Source of the DNA: JAYWGN01 sp043778255
Lineage (GTDB): Bacteria; Bacteroidota; Bacteroidia; Chitinophagales; Chitinophagaceae
Reading direction: 5' to 3'
Length of the DNA: 37,123 bases
Assembly (NCBI GenBank): GCA_043778255.1
Contig: JAYWGN010000025.1
Coordinates: forward strand, 1 to 37,123
How positions within the stretch are numbered: position 1 is the stretch's first letter; each line of letters starts with the position of its first letter. The notes under the pieces were generated by a model. That model made no database searches. It was given only the letters and a program-made list of their open reading frames with translations, and was not told the DNA's origin. The translations under genes were made by a program, and so were the position numbers. Of this stretch, positions 34,440 to 37,123 are shown piece by piece.

Positions 34440-35684
34440 ATGATAATGAATAAACTATGCATATTTACCTTATGTAGTACTATAGCTTATATAACTACCA
34501 ATACTAGCTGCAAAAAACCTAAAGACCCAATACCAGTAACCCCAACTAGTGATAGTGCCAACGTATTAGTTAACAATGGCTACGGCTCTGGCAAATACAA
34601 AATTGGCGATACCGTACATATATTTAACAATCCTTTAGCTACCACCGAACTGTTTGACAAATGGAATGGCGACAACACTTTACTTAAAAATAATGACGAG
34701 TGGCACACTTACTTTATAATGCCAAGCAGCAATGTTAACTTAACTGGAACGGTAAAACCATCAACTACATTTACCCTAATAAATACAATGATAAAAGGTA
34801 AAACAATACTAAAGCCTGTATATTATTACCTACCAAGTACACATAAAGGTATAGCCTACTTATTGCATGGTAGTGGTGGTACTGCCCAAAACCTTGTAAA
34901 CGATTATGAGTGGCAACAGCTAATAAAAGTTTTGGTAACTGATGGCTATGGCATAGTAGTAACCGAATGTGAAGAAGCTACTTTGGGTATGGATACCAAT
35001 GGCGATGGTAAATTACGTTGGTTATCGAACCCATTAGATAGTGTTGCTAACATTGACTTAGCCAACATTAAAGCAATAAGCGACACCATATATGCAAGAG
35101 GTTGGAGTACTAAAGCAAAGCCAAGGTATGCAGTAGGTATGAGCAATGGTGGTAATTACAGCACAATAATTGCACCTTACTTTAAGTTTAAAACTGCCGT
35201 AAGTTACTGTGCCCAATCGGGTGCATTAACGGCTAGTATTAGCAACGTACCTACACAATTTTGTATGGCCAAGTTCGATAATAACGATAACGTTGGCCAA
35301 GCAGGTAATATAGAAGCACTTAATAACTCACAAGCTTATACCAACAGAGGCATTTGTAGTAAATATTTAATGAAAGAAAGAGCACCGTTATACAGCGAAA
35401 GATTTGCCCGAAACGGTACAATTACAATTGCAAAATCAATAGCTGTGTTCAACGAACTTAAAACCAAAGGTTTTTTAAATACTCGAAATTACTTTATAGG
35501 TTATAGTGATGCATTTGTAAATGCTTACCAAACTGCTCCTGGCAACTACCCAGAGTTTAATACACTTACTATATTGCAAAAGTTATTTGTATTACAGCAA
35601 ATTGATTTATCAGTATCGGATCATCAGTTTTATAGTGATTTTAATAATGCAACTCTCAAGTATATGAACACCCAGTGTTTATAA
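34440..35684 (+). CDS. Esterase-like alpha/beta-hydrolase lipoprotein with InlB-type repeat domain
   Basis: 414 residues (ATG at 34446, two codons in, is an alternative start). Lipoprotein signal with lipobox NTSC (Cys24) followed by KK. Residues about 40-105 form a divergent InlB B-repeat-like domain (NNGYGSGKYKIGDTVHI, FDKWNGDNTLL, FIMPSSNVNLTGTVK). The rest looks like an alpha/beta hydrolase: oxyanion-region LLHGSGGTAQN near residue 142, nucleophile elbow G-M-S-N-G with Ser235, and a possible catalytic His in SDHQFYSD near 398. The acid residue is not clear. This layout resembles secreted carbohydrate or polyester esterases of the PHB-depolymerase type, but the substrate is unknown. It is downstream of the 40-bp repeat. 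Confidence 0.75.
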   Translation: MIMNKLCIFTLCSTIAYITTNTSCKKPKDPIPVTPTSDSANVLVNNGYGSGKYKIGDTVHIFNNPLATTELFDKWNGDNTLLKNNDEWHTYFIMPSSNVNLTGTVKPSTTFTLINTMIKGKTILKPVYYYLPSTHKGIAYLLHGSGGTAQNLVNDYEWQQLIKVLVTDGYGIVVTECEEATLGMDTNGDGKLRWLSNPLDSVANIDLANIKAISDTIYARGWSTKAKPRYAVGMSNGGNYSTIIAPYFKFKTAVSYCAQSGALTASISNVPTQFCMAKFDNNDNVGQAGNIEALNNSQAYTNRGICSKYLMKERAPLYSERFARNGTITIAKSIAVFNELKTKGFLNTRNYFIGYSDAFVNAYQTAPGNYPEFNTLTILQKLFVLQQIDLSVSDHQFYSDFNNATLKYMNTQCL

Positions 35685-35707
35685 TAAAAAATATTAACAC
35701 TTTTTTC

Positions 35708-35739
35708 TTTGTACTAATTGTACTTTAGTTATAACTTTA
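35708..35739 (+). promoter_or_regulatory. Possible promoter of the HYC_CC_PP gene
   Basis: TTTG at 35708-35711 and TAACTTTA at 35732-35739 are spaced 20 bp apart, close to the Bacteroidota TTTG/TAnnTTTG pattern (last base A instead of G). The start would fall near the ATG at 35747, leaving almost no leader, so the call is weak. Confidence 0.3.
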
Positions 35740-35746
35740 CATTGTA

Positions 35747-36139
35747 ATGAAAAAAATAATAATAGCCATAGTAGCCTTATGCTACCTTGTAACCACAAGT
35801 GGCTTTACTATTAATAAGCATTACTGTATGGGGCAATTAGCCTCAGTACAATTGGTGGCTAACACTAATAGCAAATGTAGCAAGTGTGGCATGCATACAA
35901 CCAAAAGCAAGGGCTGCTGCAATGATGAAACTACCTTGTACAAATTAACTGAAAAGCATAACTCAACCGAGCATAACTTTGAGTATAGTAATACACTTGT
36001 AGCATTTATACCACAATTATATAATATAATTAGCATTACTAATATTGCTAAGTATACCAAAAAAAACTACTACAACAACACATCACCGCCTTACTTAATT
36101 AAGGATAGGTGTATATTTTTCTCCAATTTTAGAATTTGA
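35747..36139 (+). CDS. HYC_CC_PP family protein
   Basis: 130 residues with a signal peptide (MKKIIIAIVALCYLVTTSGF). It carries the three family marks: HYC at residues 25-27 (NKHYCMGQL), CC at 57-58 (SKGCCNDE) and PP at 114-115 (SPPYLIKDRC). Extra cysteines form a CSKCGMH group at 44-50. The many Cys and His suggest metal binding, perhaps copper, in the periplasm; biochemistry is not established for the family. It is followed at about 110 bp by an HMA-domain protein on the same strand, which supports a metal-handling role. The family name is from memory of its motif pattern. Confidence 0.82.
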   Translation: MKKIIIAIVALCYLVTTSGFTINKHYCMGQLASVQLVANTNSKCSKCGMHTTKSKGCCNDETTLYKLTEKHNSTEHNFEYSNTLVAFIPQLYNIISITNIAKYTKKNYYNNTSPPYLIKDRCIFFSNFRI

Positions 36140-36154
36140 TTTTTATTTTTTTTT

Positions 36155-36166
36155 CCGCCAAGGCGG
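36155..36166. repeat. Short GC palindrome CCGCCAAGGCGG
   Basis: A perfect 12-bp palindrome directly after a run of about ten T. The T-run is on the wrong side for a plus-strand terminator. It is related to CGCCAAGGCG at 13717-13726. Confidence 0.5.
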
Positions 36167-36179
36167 TAAAATAGTCATG

Positions 36180-36212
36180 CAATAATATTGCCTTAAGGCA
36201 TAGAAATTATTG
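36180..36212. promoter_or_regulatory. Nested inverted repeat upstream of the HMA gene
   Basis: CAATAAT (36180-36186) and ATTATTG (36206-36212) enclose the perfect palindrome TGCCTTAAGGCA (36189-36200). It lies 41 bp before the HMA-domain start and could be a regulator site, a transcript hairpin or another member of the GCC-core palindrome family. Confidence 0.35.
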
Positions 36213-36252
36213 TTGTACTTGAACTTATATAAAAAAAATAAAAAACACTAAA

Positions 36253-36801
36253 ATGAAAAATATAATAATAGCCCTAATTATAATATTAGGCTTACACATA
36301 ACAACCCAAGCACAAATAACAAAAGTAGCTATACAAGCAAGTGGACTTACCTGCAGTATGTGTAGCAATAGTATACAAAAGGCACTTAAAGCATTGCCTA
36401 ATACGGCAGATGTAGCAACCGATTTAAACACCAATACATTTACAATAACATTTAAAAACCAACAAATAGTTAGTATTGATGAACTAAAAAATGCAATTGA
36501 AAAATCGGGGTTTACCGTGGCAAAATTATTGGCCACTATGCAATTTGCTAATATAGCGGTTAAAAACGATGAGCATATAACTGCTAATAGTGCAATGTAT
36601 CACTTTGTACATATACAACCCCAAACCCTTAACGGCCTGTATACTGTACAGCTTATTGACAAAGGATTTACTAATGCAAAAGAGTACAAAAAAAATAGTA
36701 GCTACACTACAATGCCCTGCATAAAAACAGGCTATATGCAAAGTTGCTGTAGTAAAAATGCCGTAGCCTATGGCACTAGGGTGTATCATGTTACTATGTA
36801 G
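36253..36801 (+). CDS. Periplasmic heavy-metal-associated (HMA) domain protein
   Basis: 182 residues with a signal peptide (IIIALIIILGLHITTQAQ). An HMA domain covers about residues 22-90, with the metal-binding GLTCSMC motif (Cys34 and Cys37) followed by SNSIQKALKALPNTADVATDL, the normal HMA helix and strand. The second half is a Bacteroidota-specific extension with FVHIQPQTLNGLYTVQLIDKGFTNAKEYKK and a Cys cluster (CIKTGYMQSCC) that may add ligands. HMA proteins bind and hand over Cu(I) or similar ions. Pairing with the HYC_CC_PP gene suggests an exported metal-binding pair; no ATPase or transporter is visible before the window ends. Confidence 0.88.
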   Translation: MKNIIIALIIILGLHITTQAQITKVAIQASGLTCSMCSNSIQKALKALPNTADVATDLNTNTFTITFKNQQIVSIDELKNAIEKSGFTVAKLLATMQFANIAVKNDEHITANSAMYHFVHIQPQTLNGLYTVQLIDKGFTNAKEYKKNSSYTTMPCIKTGYMQSCCSKNAVAYGTRVYHVTM

Positions 36802-36837
36802 TATGATAATATGATATTTGGTAATATGATAATTTTA
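36802..36837 (+). repeat. ATGATAAT-type octamer run after the HMA gene
   Basis: Overlapping words TATGATAA, TATGATAT, TTGGTAAT, ATGATAAT follow the stop codon in near-8-bp steps. They resemble the octamers at 32844 and 34168. Confidence 0.4.
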
Positions 36838-36839
36838 TT

Positions 36840-37123
36840 CTCCGTGTACTCAGTGCCTCTACCGAAGCATCAGTACAAGTGTGGGAAATATATAACTCCG
36901 TGTACTTAGTGCCTCTACCGAAGCATCGGTACAAGTGTAGGAAATATATAACTCTGTGTACTTAGTGCCTCTGTGGGAAAAATATACCACCGTGTACTTA
37001 GTGCCTTAGTGGGAAAAATATAACTCCGTGTACTTAGTGCCTTAGTGGGAAAAATATAACTCCGTGTACTTAGTGCCTCTACCGAAGCATCGGTACAAGT
37101 GTGGGAAAAATATAACTCCGTGT
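36840..37123. repeat. Modular tandem repeat, 36-bp units with an optional 20-bp palindromic insert
   Basis: Units begin (CTCCGTGTACTTAGTGCCT...) at 36840, 36896, 36952, 36988, 37024, 37060 and 37116, giving lengths 56, 56, 36, 36, 36, 56 and one cut by the window end. Long units carry an extra 20 bp, TACCGAAGCATCGGTACAAG, which contains the palindrome TACCGA-AGCA-TCGGTA; short units lack exactly this piece. Copies are nearly identical apart from a few substitutions (for example CAG for CGG in the first insert). No ORF. The array continues past the window. Confidence 0.9.

Noticed and set aside
36155..36212. Terminator between the HYC_CC_PP and HMA genes
   Set aside because: The hairpin is preceded, not followed, by the T-run on the plus strand, so it would not work as a Rho-independent terminator for the upstream gene.
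36840..37123. CRISPR-like array
   Set aside because: Units are tandem with no unique spacers; the length difference comes from the same 20-bp insert each time, and no cas gene is present.

Overview
The window is AT-rich DNA from a member of the Bacteroidota. The evidence is a SusC/SusD pair, a protein with a type IX secretion C-terminal sorting domain, several lipoproteins of Bacteroidota type (Cys followed by Lys or Asn), paired DUF1800/DUF1501 genes, an HYC_CC_PP-family small protein, and promoter-like TAnnTTTG boxes. The low GC, heavy use of ATA for Ile and the gene families suggest Chitinophagaceae or a near relative; that placement is inference. No rRNA, tRNA, CRISPR array or intact insertion sequence was seen.

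Layout. 1-2.5 kb: the 3' part of an Rpn/PD-(D/E)XK nuclease-transposase family gene cut by the window edge, then two membrane proteins of unknown function. 2.6-6.0 kb: a YtcJ-like amidohydrolase lipoprotein convergent with a tsaD-trmN6 pair (two tRNA-modification enzymes). 6.2-12.4 kb: a giant alpha-2-macroglobulin with an intact CAEQ thioester, closed by a strong bidirectional terminator shared with queA (tRNA queuosine synthesis). 13.8-17.7 kb: a 1298-residue secreted protein with a TraB/GumN head and a long unclassified tail. 17.8-20.9 kb: a minus-strand run of amn (AMP nucleosidase), a double-ATPase peptide-type ABC protein and a hypothetical protein. 21-24.1 kb: cutC, a T9SS-sorted secreted protein, and sucD. 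24.1-24.5 kb: a small lipoprotein gene broken by one extra TA unit in a dinucleotide tract. 24.9-30.6 kb: a susC-susD-DUF4397 operon with its own terminator, divergent from DUF1800-DUF1501 and an esterase-like lipoprotein (30.8-35.7 kb). 35.7-36.8 kb: an HYC_CC_PP protein followed by a heavy-metal-associated (HMA) domain protein, a likely metal or copper module. 36.8 kb to the end: a modular tandem repeat running off the window.

How the parts fit. Housekeeping genes (tsaD, trmN6, queA, amn, sucD, cutC) are interleaved with envelope and secreted functions (A2M, TraB-like, T9SS cargo, SusCD, DUF1800/1501, lipoproteins). The intergenic DNA is unusually informative. It holds a 40-bp repeat built of 8-mers (34.2 kb) with relatives at two other sites, a 36/56-bp repeat whose units gain or lose a 20-bp palindromic insert, several GCC-centred small palindromes, one REP-like element, a 19-bp perfect palindrome in the DUF1800 promoter region, and a possibly structured queA leader. 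No complete new defence or mobile system was recognised. The best candidates for new biology are the slippage-prone lipoprotein frame, the modular repeats, the DUF1800 operator and the queA leader.
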